In this document: in pieces, positions 1-11,764 of the stretch | How positions within the stretch are numbered: position 1 is the first letter of the stretch | How the letters are laid out: the number at the start of each line of letters is the position of its first letter | NCBI RefSeq assembly: GCF_000003815.2 | Contig: NC_049980.1 | Span: forward strand, 1,274,740 to 1,338,739 | From: Branchiostoma floridae | Lineage: Eukaryota > Chordata > Leptocardii > Amphioxiformes > Branchiostomatidae | Length of the DNA: 64,000 nt | Direction: 5' to 3' | The notes under the pieces: model-generated | What the model was told of the DNA's origin: nothing | Databases searched by the model: none | Seen by the model: only the letters and a program-made list of their open reading frames with translations | Position numbers and translations under genes: made by a program

Positions 1-850
1 TACTCCATCCATAGTATAAATATTGACGTAATTACAAATGTACATGATGATAAGACAGTTGAAGTTGTTTCGGACAAGGAGGGTTGGGTCCTTGTATTCC
101 CATTATTGCATATACTTGAGTCTCGACATACATGTAAGGTTTATTTCATTGTATTCACCTGTCCTCAAGCAACCTACATGTATAAATCTCCAATATGAAG
201 CCTCTACCATGAAATGACTTTATCAGTTATGTAGATAAGGTATTCATTAGAATATCGCACATTTGTTATATGCACCTAGCCTATGGGTATCTTCACCTCC
301 AATATGACTGTTTTTCTAGTATCTAGAAACTCTATCAGGTGTTTTTCCCGTGTTTCTTAAGACTGGTACTTTACCAGTGTTTTTGTAGCATTTTGCAACA
401 GGTATATGAAGTTGCGCGTAGTTAGCGTTTATAATAAGAAACTATAATTATTCACTTGTGTTTTTGTTAGTGCTTTGGAAATGTTTCCTGCACAAATAGA
501 AAATACTGTGACATGTAGCTGACGTACCGTAGATGGTGTTGATTTATACGTTCGCGATAGCTTTCTTTTTCCTCAAAAAAGTGTCTTTTTCATTTCAATG
601 GCTTGTTTGCATCGAACCATATAGAATCAACTTTCGAGGTATAACATCTTCAGGTAAAGAGGTGCCATATAGGTGCCAGGTAACACACTATATACGTTAC
701 TCCCCAGGTGCAGCATAGTACCAGGTAGCGAGCCTAATATGTAGTTGCTCTTGAGAACCCTCCGAGAAGCAATGTCCTTATTAAGGGGGACGAAAACACT
801 GGTGGGTATGGGGGGGGGTGAAAACGCTAAAGAGGGGTGAAAACACTAGT
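1..850. other. Non-coding, presumed intron of the laminin-like gene
   Basis: I see no convincing exon or recognisable repeat here. The first supported exon of the gene starts at 1564 in phase 0, so this stretch is most simply intron of a gene entering from the left. A G-rich run lies near 805-820. Confidence 0.5.
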
Positions 851-881
851 GATCTCGCCCCTCACGGGGGGGCGAGATCGC
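851..881. repeat. Short GC-rich inverted repeat
   Basis: GTGATCTCGCCCC is followed after a few bases by GGGGCGAGATCGC, giving a strong short hairpin. It abuts the transposon-like element that begins about 880 and may be part of it. Confidence 0.5.
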
Positions 882-1280
882 TGTCACACCGGTACAAAAC
901 CAGTTTTTCTTATTGGAGCGGTGCAGAAAAAACAGACCTGAAAATAATCGGTGAACCGGATGTTGGACCCACGTTTTGAGGCTTACCGGCTGAGGAAAAT
1001 AGCAAGAGTGAAGAAGAGCATAGTCTATAGTCATTTTTACCAAGTTTTAAAGTCAATGATACAAAGGCAGTTAGCCTTGTAGGATTTTAAAACGTCAATG
1101 GGAGTCGAATACTTCACAAAACAGATTTCGTTATAATGAAATGGACCATTGTTTTGAGTATCGTTCATTCACAAGTTATCACATACTGAATCAGGTCCTG
1201 TTCAGGTCCGGACCTGGACCTGATCCTCTGGACCTGAACCGGACCTGGACCTTAATTTTCTGTACCGGTACCCACCCCTA
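880..1280. mobile_element. Dispersed DNA-transposon-like repeat, copy 1 (GGTACCCACCCCTA end)
   Basis: This block is homologous to 12060-12441. The two share the core TGGACCATTGTTTTGAGTAT, a run of CAGGTCC/GGACCTG words and the end GGTACCCACCCCTA. ACCGGTACA occurs inverted near both ends of this copy, consistent with terminal inverted repeats. No coding capacity is visible, so it is a non-autonomous element. Family unassigned. Confidence 0.55.
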
Positions 1281-1563
1281 ATTGGCAATATCACATACCG
1301 GTAAGGTTTTCTCACTAGCTAACACTTTGGTATAGATTGTTCTCATGATCATCATATGGTCAGCTAAATCACATCTAGAATTATTTCATGCCCATGCAGC
1401 TATCAGTATTCAGTACACCTACAATTCTTTCTTAATTCATCAGTGAGAAAACAATAGAAAGTGAACATGCCAATTTAGGCAGTGAGGAAATCTTATGATA
1501 AGAGTCTGAAAGTCACAGTTTAAGATTGATTTGTCCATAATAGACTTGAGTGTTTCCATCCAG

Positions 1564-1884
1564 GTATCTTTGCTGTTCCCTGTGGCACAGCAGCTACTGA
1601 ACAGCAGCTCCACTGAGTACATGAGGGTGGAGCAGCTAAGGAGGACAGCACAAGATGTGCTGACCAACACCACAGCTGCCAACCAAACAGCATTTCTGGA
1701 CATAAGTCAGCTCAGTGAAAACAAGGCATCAGCAAGGACCATGCTGCTGCGAGCAGAGCAGTTACTAGACAACCTGACAGCTGTGTCTTTCAATGACCTT
1801 GGACAGCAAAGTCAAGCTGTGCTGGCCATGGCTGAGAATGCATCACAAGCAGCACAGGGTTTAGATGCCACCATAAGCACAGAG
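1564..1884 (+). CDS. Laminin-like exon A
   Basis: Acceptor TTTCCATCCAG, donor GAG|GTGAGG; 321 bases, phase 0 at both ends, 107 residues. It carries several N-glycosylation sequons (NSSS, NTT, NQT, NLT, NAS) and a regular Leu/Ala heptad-like pattern. It is the first exon of this gene that I can support in the window. Confidence 0.75.
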
Positions 1885-4800
1885 GTGAGGCTCTACTGAT
1901 TGGATGGCAGCGACAATTAGACCAACCCTGACTGTCCATCACAACTATTTGCCCATCCAATGAAAGCAAGGCAGTTAGCAGTTTGGCCTATGAGAGAGAG
2001 ACTATCAAAAAGTTCCATTTTTTTCTTTATTTCACATTTCTATGTTTCATTGTAAATGGGTGGGGTTATGGGAACAGTCTATTTCTGGCTGTTTTGACAA
2101 AAATCCTATGAAGGGGTCATTGTGGTCCCATACTGCTCAGGGTACGCTGATTTTCATGCATGATTTAGGCATCAGGTTGATCTGGAAAAGTTCAGTTGAA
2201 TTTCTGGATCTATGCCAAATTTGTATCAAATTTGTATCTTGAGCTACGCCTAGGCACTTATGAGACACAATGAAAATCTATTGATAAATTTCTTCATAAC
2301 TTGTTGCTCTCATCACACTTCATCCCAATTCTATCTTGCTATCTACTAACAACTGTCAGTAAACTTTGTCCTCATGATTTTGTGATATTATCAGGTGGAA
2401 GAGGCAACTGCTGTGAATGACAGCTTGACAGCAGCACAGACTCTGCTGTCCCGTGTGACCAGCACCACGGACAGCACCAAACTGACAGCAGACATCATCC
2501 TGAAAGCAGCAGAGGATGTTGAACAGCATCTCTCAACAGCCGAGGAGCACGGACAGCAAGTAGCTGTCCTGGTCAATGAGACAGCAAGCCTGCTGTCTGA
2601 TGCAGAAATGACATTACAAGTTGCTGATTTAGTCCTTAGAAATGCAACCCTGGAGTTTGAGCAGACAGAGGCATTGTTAAATGGTAGGTTATGTCAGAGG
2701 GAAATGTAGATGTTTTTTTATCTAATTTCCGCTTACGTAAAGCTAATACCTATTGGTGATATTAGTAGAAAAAGGGCAAAATGTAGAATAGAAAAAAGGC
2801 AAAATGTAGAAAATCAGGTCTTGGACCAAGAAAATTCCCTCAGACCAAGGAACAGTAAACTGCATTTACTACATTTATACGTACATTACTTCACCCTATG
2901 GAATCCCACCCTATGGAATCCAGCCCTTTTCAGTCTAGTCAAGCCTAGTCAGTTACAGCAGCTTGGGTTCAAACTCAGCATTTTGGGTATTTCTGTTTTA
3001 CATGTTTGTTTTTTATGTGGGACAGTTAGGAGTGGAGGCAACTTTCAAGCTTGGCTCGAGCGGGAATTCGACCAAACTAAGCTAACTTTTTATGTAATAT
3101 CATGTTCATATTGATTATTTTTCCCAGCTAAATTTTTTTTCACACTTTGGAATTATTGCTTGAAGAAGAGAAATGACAAAGACATTTTGTGCAACTATAG
3201 GTGAGAGTGGCTGGACAGCAACAGCTGCACAGTTGAACAGCAGCAGCATCCAGACAGCAGCACAGCTGACAGCTCTGACAGCAGCTATACAAAAGGCTGA
3301 GGCACATGCAGCTAACCTGACTGTTCAAGCAGATGCTGTGGACAAGTGGGTCAACTTTGACTCTAACTCAAAACCTAATTTTACCAGTAACTCCAATACA
3401 ATAACCTAACCCTTTTAATTTTTACAAAGTAAAAGTTAAACTATTGTATGGATGTGCCTCTTTGCCAGGTTATTTCAGGACAAATTTCAAGATAAGTGGA
3501 CTGTCTGTAGAACTATATCCTCAAAGCTTATCAAACTCATCAGCTTAACCCGTTATTAGTTGATTTTGTCCTAAAGACCCAGAATCTTCCTCATTTAATG
3601 TTTTATGACTTAAAAGATACATATAGAGAACCCTACCCTAAAGCCTGAACTCATACGCACCCCAATTCCAAACTGAATTCTTTATTCATTTTTGAATAAA
3701 TATAGCAAATGTGACAAAATACATTACACAGATTCTTAGTTAACAAATAGCTAGGGACAGAACTTTATTCTTGGCCCTGAAAATAGTTCAGCTGCTACCA
3801 CTTTTCCTATATGCAGAGTTACTCTTGCTAAAACTATTATCTTTTCTAATCCTGCACTCATTAGTAATCAAATTTTTGTTCCTGTTGCCATGGCAGCGTG
3901 TTCCAGACTGCCAGGTTGCAGGGCCAGGCGGCAGTCAACGCCATCCGCGGCTATCAGGAGGCCAGTCTGCTGCTCAATGAGTCGGCTTCCATAGCACAAG
4001 AGGTCAACGCAACGGTCCAGAACCTGACGGAATACATCCAGAGCGTTTCCATAGCAACCCTGGAGGGGAGAGCCAATCAGTCGTTGGCAGAGAGTCGGGC
4101 GTTACAAGAGGAGCTGGATGGCAGGAACATGAGTACAGCAGGTACAGAACAGATCTCAGAGTTAGATATTTCTTTTAAAGTCAAACCTGTCAAGTGACCT
4201 CTACGGAAGGACATTTTAGCCAATGAGACTACTTTTTGGTGGTCCTTTAGATGATTTTTTTTACCTTTGACACAAGCATTAAGAACCCTGTCTATAGTGA
4301 CCACTTGTCCACATAAAACAGATTTTATTTGGGTCTCCTTCGGCAGTCTTGATTGTAAGTTTATGAATCATCTGTCTTGTAACATATATATATGATTGTA
4401 TGGTCTGTTTAACTTGTATCTATATGTGTATGTGGTATATAAAGGAGCAGCCCATCTTGATCATATACAAGCTGCAAAAGGGACAATATCAGTCGTGTCT
4501 CTCCTTAGTGCTGAAATAAGAGAGATTGTAACACCATAACATGCAAACTTTGTACTCTGTTTCATATATATATATATATAGTGAATGGTTTTTACTAACA
4601 CTGATTTATAATGTTCTTCCTTGATGAAAAAGTTTATAAATGTAAGACTTTCTTGGGGATGACTGAAGTCATCATTAGCAGCATTGATTGACAGTTGTGA
4701 TTGACATTTGTGATTGACAGTTGTTACATGTATTATGCATTTCAGGGCTGCTGCAGGAGGTAAGGTCTGCCAATGCCAACCTGTCTGCAGCACAGATGGA

Positions 4801-6209
4801 GTGGGGAAGTGTCAGGGACCAGCTCCAGCTACTGGAGGGGGAACTGCAGGGGGCAGAGGCAGCAGCACAGGGTCAGTACACTGCAGGTTCACTCACTCAC
4901 TCACTATCCATGGTTTGATTATACTGCTGCTGGAGTCCCTGACGCAGGGGTAGGCAGCAGTCGGCTAGTCTTCACACCAGTCCACTAGCCCTATTTTCCC
5001 GGGCAAGTAAATGTCCTTCCCCACTTACCAGATTGCGCAAGTAAGAATTTTCCATAAGCGAGACTTTGATCTACTTGTTACTTTTCACAGTGATGGCATC
5101 AAGCATTGTCATATACCTGTATGTACCTGTCAACATGGAAAAATAGAGCCAATGATAAAAGTATTTCATTGCTGGAAGTGAAAATACATAGAAAACTGTC
5201 ATTTGAATTTTGGGCAAGTGAAAAGTTGGTTCGGGCAAGTAATTTTTTACGTACTTGCCCGATAGGCCAAGTCAATTTTAGAAAACTTGTCCAACCCTGC
5301 ACGCCACGCTACCATGCAGCTCTGTCCAGTGGGTTGACCCCTGTAAAACCGCACACCTTCATGTCCTTCCTAACACACTCCATCCAAGTTTTTCTCGGTC
5401 TACCATGACCCCTGTTGCCTGATACTTTCAGTTTGGTGATGGTGTTAATACAGTCACTTGATCTTTCTACATGACCAAACCACCTGAGACTGTGAGACTG
5501 CAACACTGAGGTGATGTCTGAAATGCCAGGTTTGTTTAGTAGACTGGATGATAGAGTCTCATCCCGGGGTTTGACGCTGCAAATCGGGAGGTTGTCATAA
5601 TGAAACCTGCAGTTTTTCCTAGAATGTGGAATATCTATGAAAGTTTGATATTCAGGTAGAGTATGATGTGATACAAAATAAATCAAGCAACTAATACTCA
5701 CACTCAAGCACTTTCCGGTTTAGCATCCGTTGTTCCCTGTCTTGCAAGGGTTGGACGTTTCATCAAGACATTTCTTTCTGATTGCTGTTCTCCATCCGCC
5801 TCTGTCAAGGGGTTGGCTTTTTGCAAGTCCAGTTTCTAAAATCTTCATTGACACTGTCTACCTATCTCCTCTTGGTCCACCCACGTGGGTTCTGGACCAC
5901 TACAGACAAATATCTGTATTATATCACTTGTACATGTACATACTTTAAAATGTATTTGCAGTGTAAGTCTGACTATCTCTGTTAGTGACCACTGGCTCTT
6001 TGTCTTTGACATCCCTTCAGAGGGTGACATCACAACCAGTCTGGAAGAAGGGTTCCGGTTGGTGGAAACAGCAGCCAATCAGAGCACAGCAGCAGAGGCT
6101 GACATTGCAGAGGTCAGCAGTGGTGTTGAAGGGGTCAGAGGTCAACTCGTGGTCATCCAGGAGACATCCAACAACATGACGACTATCGTGGCGGATCTTC
6201 AACAAACAG
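1564..6209 (+). CDS. Laminin-like chain, coiled-coil long-arm region (partial, six exons)
   Basis: Six exons (1564-1884, 2395-2683, 3201-3345, 3897-4141, 4746-4871, 6021-6209) join in one open frame of about 438 residues (phases 0/0, 0/1, 1/2, 2/1, 1/1, 1/1), all with AG acceptors and GT donors. The product is rich in Ala, Gln, Leu, Ser and Thr, has no cysteine, shows heptad-like spacing and carries more than a dozen N-x-S/T sites. This is the pattern of the laminin domain II/I rod, which trimerises as an alpha-beta-gamma coiled coil in basement membrane. Absence of the Cys-flanked beta-knob, and a stretch resembling Laminin_II in exon 4, favour an alpha chain. Neither end of the gene is seen. 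Another secreted coiled-coil protein is the main alternative. Confidence 0.65.
2395..2683 (+). CDS. Laminin-like exon B
   Basis: Acceptor GATATTATCAG, donor AATG|GTAGGT; 289 bases, enters in phase 0 and leaves in phase 1. It encodes 96 residues of Ala/Thr/Leu-rich coiled coil, with sequons NDS, NET and NAT, and continues exon A without a frame break. Confidence 0.75.
3201..3345 (+). CDS. Laminin-like exon C
   Basis: Acceptor GCAACTATAG, donor GACAA|GTGGGT; 145 bases, phase 1 in and phase 2 out. The split glycine with exon B (G|GT) is restored. Sequons NSSS and NLT; Ala-rich helix. Confidence 0.7.
3897..4141 (+). CDS. Laminin-like exon D
   Basis: Acceptor CTGTTGCCATGGCAG, donor GCAG|GTACAG; 245 bases, phase 2 in and phase 1 out. 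This exon (residues around VNAIRGYQEASLLLNES) most resembles the laminin alpha domain II/I repeat pattern. Sequons NES, NAT, NLT, NQS and NMS. It has more C and G than its flanking introns. Confidence 0.75.
4564..4580. repeat. (TA)n microsatellite
   Basis: About eight TA dinucleotides in the intron between exons D and E. Confidence 0.8.
4746..4871 (+). CDS. Laminin-like exon E
   Basis: Acceptor TTATGCATTTCAG, donor ACAG|GTCAGT; 126 bases, symmetric phase 1/1, 42 residues of Leu/Gln/Glu-rich coiled coil. Because it is symmetric it could be skipped without shifting the frame. Confidence 0.7.
4945..5299. mobile_element. hAT-like MITE remnant (CAGGGG...AACCCTG ends, GGGCAAGT core)
   Basis: The block begins CAGGGGTAGGCA and ends GTCCAACCCTG, imperfect inverted ends of the CAGGG type common in hAT elements. 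Inside, GGGCAAGTAA and its complement recur several times. I could not find a convincing 8-bp target duplication, so the copy is old or its edges are misplaced. It lies in the intron between exons E and F. Confidence 0.45.
5309..5570 (-). pseudogene. Non-LTR retrotransposon ORF fragment, C-terminal end
   Basis: Read on the minus strand this translates to the conserved tail found after the reverse-transcriptase domain in many LINEs: LRWFGHVERS, then GRPRKTWMECV and a DR-W ending. Only this tail is intact. The ORF upstream of it is not recognisable, so this is a dead 5'-truncated copy inside the laminin-like intron, antisense to the host gene. Confidence 0.7.
6021..6209 (+). CDS. Laminin-like exon F (last one seen)
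   Basis: Acceptor GACATCCCTTCAG, donor ACAG|GTATGG; 189 bases, symmetric phase 1/1, 63 residues with sequons NQS and NMT. The last exonic base and the donor lie inside the 8-bp target duplication of the MITE that starts at 6217. The exon is separated from exon E by an intron holding a MITE remnant and a LINE fragment. Confidence 0.75.
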
Positions 6210-6216
6210 GTATGGG

Positions 6217-6590
6217 CATCCTCCTACGCACGGTCCCCAACGGCTAGCTGACTCAGCCTATGGGGCCCTGCTATCTTATGGCCTACCAGTGGTTACTATG
6301 GTTGTCGCCACGAACCAGCTGTCAGCCAATAAGAGAATAGGCATTTCTTGGGCTTTCTGTTTACGAAAGCCATCTCGCAAAGGCCGCTGGGAAGCTATCA
6401 GCCAATCATGTTACGTCTTACATAGCACCATCCTCCTACGCCCGATCCCCAAGGGCTGACTGCCCATATAAGGGTAAGCTCATTAATATTTATGAGCAGG
6501 GCGGCTAGGAACTAGTCTGAGTGCATCAGATAGCAGAGGTGACCCCAAGGAGTTTGGACACGACTGTGGGTCCCTCTGCGTAGGAGAATG
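6217..6590. mobile_element. MITE with perfect 8-bp target duplication at the exon F donor
   Basis: The terminal inverted repeats are CATCCTCCTACGC and, inverted, CATTCTCCTACGC. They are flanked by the direct repeat GGTATGGG at 6209-6216 and 6591-6598. An 8-bp duplication with CA...TG ends fits the hAT superfamily. A second copy of the left end (CATCCTCCTACG) occurs at 6429, so the element may be composite or nested. No coding capacity. Confidence 0.8.
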
Positions 6591-6599
6591 GGTATGGGA

Positions 6600-8150
6600 T
6601 TTGACTAGTGGTTTGGGAAATTTAAAACATATGTCCTCTGGCAAGAAAAAGAGAAGCTCACACAAAACTAGAGGGTAGATATCTGGACTGAAACAAAAAC
6701 TACATCCAACAGATATGCAAGCAAAGATGTGATTGCTTTCTTTGCAGAGAAAATAATGTGCTAAACTTTACTTTGTGTGTTGTATGATTCCTCAATTGTG
6801 GGGTGCACTTCAAAGGGGATCCAGTAGAGGTCCCCATTGTTGCTGGGTACAGATCTAGACAATCATGTATCTTTTAGCAGCTGCGCAGTGGAGCATGCAC
6901 TCAAACACACCCTTGTTGGGGTTCCAGTAAGTGTGAATGAGATGGGAATGATAACTGATTCCTTTCCTTGCATGCTTGTACTGCTAGGAAAATTTTGTTA
7001 TATTGGTAAATAACATAATGAAAAGGCCTCTAGGGATTTTAAACAATTTCTACAACTGTCGCCAGGGCCTAGAGTGGCTGCAAGTCGGCGCTAACTCAGG
7101 TAACCCCAATATGATAGCAATTGCCCCAGGTTTTGAACCACTCACATAGGGATCTCAGATATTTCTTTTTAATAAGTTTATCTAGAGATGTTCCAAGCTG
7201 CCAGGCTGTCCTGTATTTTATATGATATTCATTTGAATCAGGCACCTGACCCATATGCAAACGTACAAATAAAGAAGAACATAACAACACATAACAATAT
7301 ACCTACTTATCAAAAACCTACAGCTATACCTTTTTTTCCTAAAAGTATGTCAACTTTGAAAACTGTGTCTTCTAAGTGCCTATATACAAAAGATGCTGAG
7401 AGTACTTGGACTATCAGAACAGACAATCTAGAGACAAAAGAAGGTGTCAGTTTGTGGTGTTTAAAGCTTCAAAGGTATCAAGCCTATTACTGGCAAATAT
7501 AAGACTGGTGCTGGCCTACCTAATGCAGCAAACAACATCCCTATGGTAGGCCACCTGTAGTTCAGAGATTGGGCCCGCACTGTAGTTTGACCATATTTGG
7601 TTGCAATGCATGGACCGTATCTGCTGCGCTAGTTCCAAAGATACTAGCCCATGAGATCAACAGAAATCTGTACACAATCCCTGCTTCACTTCTTTCTCAA
7701 AGGTGTAATCCTAATGGAGACCCTTTCTGAGTCTCCTTGGCAACCAGGTGAGGAAAGTGGGTCACCTGGTGAAACTTGCACCTGTCCCAATCCCCAGGTG
7801 ACACAGGTGATATTATTGGTGCCTCCAGCGGTGAATAGCCTGGGCTGATCGTAGGAAAGGTGCAGGAAGTCACCCATACATCAGTCTTATTACATGATAT
7901 TGGAGATCACCGGAGCTTGAAAGTTCCTAAGTTTGAACTACTTAATACGAGTCAAGGTTTCAAGTTTTGTTTTGTTATATATATGTGTGATGTATCCTGA
8001 CCTAGTTTTCAGGCAACGCAATATAAAACCTGAAGAACATATTAAAGATATTTCAATGTTGGACAAAACAACATACAAAAGATCTAGGAGCAAAAATCCA
8101 AATAAATACTTACCCCTGTACATCAAGCATATGAATGACTTAGAGAGCTT
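6600..8150. other. Non-coding, presumed intron downstream of exon F
   Basis: I see no exon that continues the coiled-coil reading frame. Short CAGGTG/CACCTG words cluster at 7745-7815. No clear mobile element. Confidence 0.4.
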
Positions 8151-8152
8151 CA

Positions 8153-8300
8153 TCTTTCTTTCTTTCTTTCTTTCTTTCTTTATTCGCACATAATAGCATG
8201 GCTTAAAAACAAATGTGTATACAGAGATGAAGAACATGCGGGGGGTGGGCAGAAGCCTATGTGGCTTTTCTTTGGCCTCCCCCAGAAATAAGTTGCAGAA
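8153..8300 (-). mobile_element. LINE 3' end with (GAAA)n tail
   Basis: On the minus strand a unique stretch ends TATTATGTGCGAATAAAG and runs into repeated GAAAG, seen on the plus strand as (CTTT)n at 8153-8180. A polyadenylation-like AATAAA followed by a short tandem tail is typical of a 5'-truncated LINE. Family not identified. Confidence 0.5.
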
Positions 8301-8572
8301 ATAATAATTATACATAATTAAAGTGAACAAAAAATGCACATAACATAAGTTGAAATCATCATGTGAAATATACTAATGGAATAGATTACAAATGATCAAA
8401 TGAAATAATAAATACAAAACAAAATAGACAAAACATATATAAGCTCTCTAAGTTTTAAGAATCATTAGCTATCAACTACCAAAATCAACCAAAAACTAAT
8501 ATGAAAAACAAGGAAACAAGGAAATCAAACAAATCAGACATATCAAACATATCTTGACTTCAACAACTCATC

Positions 8573-8603
8573 ATGCACACATACCACACACACACACACC
8601 ATA

Positions 8604-8642
<39 letters not shown>

Positions 8643-8790
8643 ATACACACACACACACACACACATACACACACACACACACTCACACACACACACACCA
8701 TACACACACACACTCACACACACACACACCATACACACACACACACCACACCACACACACACACAGTGACAAACACATACACACACACAT
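8573..8790. repeat. (CA)n microsatellite, interrupted
   Basis: Roughly 200 bases of CA dinucleotides broken by CCATA, CT and CACCA interruptions. The His/Thr-rich frames it opens are artefacts. Confidence 0.95.
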
Positions 8791-9125
8791 ATATAATCAT
8801 TACGTACTGTGTATGAGTATACATACATGTATATACACACACTGTGAGCTACAAAACTTCAAGTTGACAGACTTCTCAGTTTTTATTACTTCTATATTGC
8901 ATGGCTCATCACACATATGTTTCAGGTCACTATGATACAGGTCACTGTTTCGGTCAGTGGGCCACAGCCGAACATGACATTTTCTTAATATCCACACAAC
9001 ACAAGGAGAGCTGCAGATATGACCCATATTCTCCCAGGAAAAAATACGCTGGCGAAATTTGTCCCAGTTGTGTCAGACTCTATTGCTGATGTTTAATATT
9101 TGATGGTGTTGTGTGTACCTCTGAT

Positions 9126-9925
9126 NNNNNNNNNNNNNNNNNNNNNNNNNNNNNNNNNNNNNNNNNNNNNNNNNNNNNNNNNNNNNNNNNNNNNNNNNNN
9201 NNNNNNNNNNNNNNNNNNNNNNNNNNNNNNNNNNNNNNNNNNNNNNNNNNNNNNNNNNNNNNNNNNNNNNNNNNNNNNNNNNNNNNNNNNNNNNNNNNNN
9301 NNNNNNNNNNNNNNNNNNNNNNNNNNNNNNNNNNNNNNNNNNNNNNNNNNNNNNNNNNNNNNNNNNNNNNNNNNNNNNNNNNNNNNNNNNNNNNNNNNNN
9401 NNNNNNNNNNNNNNNNNNNNNNNNNNNNNNNNNNNNNNNNNNNNNNNNNNNNNNNNNNNNNNNNNNNNNNNNNNNNNNNNNNNNNNNNNNNNNNNNNNNN
9501 NNNNNNNNNNNNNNNNNNNNNNNNNNNNNNNNNNNNNNNNNNNNNNNNNNNNNNNNNNNNNNNNNNNNNNNNNNNNNNNNNNNNNNNNNNNNNNNNNNNN
9601 NNNNNNNNNNNNNNNNNNNNNNNNNNNNNNNNNNNNNNNNNNNNNNNNNNNNNNNNNNNNNNNNNNNNNNNNNNNNNNNNNNNNNNNNNNNNNNNNNNNN
9701 NNNNNNNNNNNNNNNNNNNNNNNNNNNNNNNNNNNNNNNNNNNNNNNNNNNNNNNNNNNNNNNNNNNNNNNNNNNNNNNNNNNNNNNNNNNNNNNNNNNN
9801 NNNNNNNNNNNNNNNNNNNNNNNNNNNNNNNNNNNNNNNNNNNNNNNNNNNNNNNNNNNNNNNNNNNNNNNNNNNNNNNNNNNNNNNNNNNNNNNNNNNN
9901 NNNNNNNNNNNNNNNNNNNNNNNNN
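9126..9925. other. Assembly gap, 800 N
   Basis: Exactly 800 unknown bases. It could hide one or more exons of the laminin-like gene. Confidence 0.99.
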
Positions 9926-11410
9926 TCATTGGATACTGTCGAGATAAGTTTTGTCGATTTGTGCACTTTGTCCAACCTCTGAACTGTTGAAGTTAGTATC
10001 CCATCTTCTAGCTTTTCCAAACTTTCATACTATTAGCAATTGGAGAAAAATCCTGGATCAATATCAAATGAAAGTTGAAACAAGACATTCAAGAGAGTCA
10101 AAGGAAGGGAAAAAAAATTAGATATATTTGTCAGTTCTTAAATAAAAACATAAGGCAATCAGAGATGGCAGACTTCACCCCTTCACACAGGTCAGAAACA
10201 CGCACACTGATAGACAGACAGACAGACACACACACATACAGGTAAACAAGCCCAAAACAATTATTTTACTCCCTTACAGTGAAGTAAGAAGTGGAAACGC
10301 TTTGTAACAGATGTAGAAAGAATATTTCTAGCACTGGTGTGAGTCTTGTCACACCACTACATGTTTTGAGAGTTTAAGGGCTCAGAGCTGTTGAAATCTA
10401 GACTCTCCAAACAATAATTTTGCAATTTCAAAAGCCATTTTCCTGATTCAAAAGACATCATATATTTGATGTCCTGTATTTGAACTTGAATGAACGTCCT
10501 GTTGTGAAGTTTTACGTCAGACAATGAATTTCCCCATATCATGACACCTTTATTTATTTTGTAATGTCTATACATGTACTTGCCATTCAAATACCCATTA
10601 TACATCTAAACAGAAAGTGACCATAGTTTATGTGACTGCACTTTAGAATGATATTTCTCTAAAAACTGTAATCGTGATGGATGAATTTTGGCATAACCCT
10701 GTTTTAGAGCAAGGAAACAATCTACCTTTGATCAATCCCTGGACTTATTTTGCTGTCCGTATTTCATAATAATTTATTACAAACAGGTCGGAAACACTTC
10801 CAGAGGTTAAGCCTGGATATTCCATCGGCGGAGATAAATTAAAGTCTTGTTTTGGTTTTATTTCCTTAGTATTCATTCTAGAGTTGTAAAGCACTGTTGA
10901 ATGGCAATGATTTTGATCAAATGTATGTGGCTGCTTTTAGAGGTCATAGAAAGTATGATTGTGTAAATGCTGACCCTATGCACACCCCCATCTCCCCCAG
11001 CCCCCTGAGGGTTGACATCAGCTTGTGCTTGAGGAGTTAGCAATATTCAATTTTATGGTTTTCATCCGTCATTGTTTTTGAGTGAAGTTTTGGGGTCAGC
11101 TTACAACAGGATGTACAGCATGCACGCTGCAACTTCCGCTGCAGAATTAACATGAGACAGGAAGGATTGTTCCATTTTGTGCTTCTATCTGTATAGTCAG
11201 TTGGAGTTGGTGTCATTTCTTTGAAAAAATTATCGCAAACAGTTTTAGTTAGCTCCCAGAAGAGCTAATTTTCAACTGGTCATGACTGATGAGAAAAGAC
11301 GGCTGGCATATGCAGTATTTCCTTATTGTACTGGGAAAATTGCTCTAGCTCTTTTTGGCTACTAGATTGTAACAGTGGGGTTCAAGGACTGCTAAACTGA
11401 ACACGCCAAA
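9926..11410. other. Non-coding, nothing recognised
   Basis: A/T-rich sequence with a short CAGA/CACA run at 10200-10235. No exon, RNA gene or clear repeat family seen. Confidence 0.4.
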
Positions 11411-11414
11411 TGGC

Positions 11415-11595
11415 TTAAGCCTTTTGGCCGAATGGTTTAGCGTCTGGTGGCCCGGGATCGAAGCGGGTTTGAATCCAGGGAGTCAGGATATTTGTATATA
11501 CATAATACTGTTACAGTATTGTTTCTGTCTGTTTCTACTCCCTTCTTGTTTCAACATTATGGCCTAACCTCCTGTGAATGATGATGATGATGAAC
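11415..11595 (+). mobile_element. tRNA-derived SINE with (GAT)n tail
   Basis: An RNA polymerase III A box (TGGCCGAATGG, 11425-11435) and B box (GGTTTGAATCC, 11465-11475, one base from consensus) are about 30 bases apart, as in a tRNA. They are followed by a tRNA-unrelated body and a GATGATGAT tail near 11580. The cloverleaf is not complete enough for a functional tRNA. Confidence 0.55.
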
Positions 11596-11596
11596 C

Positions 11597-11720
11597 TCCT
11601 GTCCTAAGGACTATTATCCTTTCCAGTGAGCATCAACAGCTGGGATTCGAACTTCCAACCTCTTGGTACAAAGGCAGGGTTTCTTACACGACGTACATGT
11701 ACCCCTTTTCTTCACATCGT
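11597..11720 (-). mobile_element. tRNA-derived SINE remnant, opposite orientation
   Basis: The minus strand contains GTTCGAATCC (B box, near 11644) preceded by a degraded A-box region. It lies tail to tail with the SINE at 11415-11595. Degraded, so identity is less sure. Confidence 0.4.
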
Positions 11721-11764
11721 ACTTAATATACACAGTAGTCAGTTCTATAAACTTCAAGGTAAAC

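Noticed and set aside
3885-3898. X-box-like GTTGCCATGGCAGC at the exon D acceptor
   Set aside because: One mismatch and it overlaps a splice acceptor, so chance is more likely.
7727-7742. X-box-like GTCTCCTTGGCAAC in the laminin-like intron
   Set aside because: Single, with a mismatched centre; too weak without a partner.
8554-8935. His/Thr-rich open frames on both strands
   Set aside because: They are translations of the (CA)n microsatellite.
9073-10020. Long ORFs across 9.1-10.0 kb
   Set aside because: Almost entirely N; the frames are meaningless.
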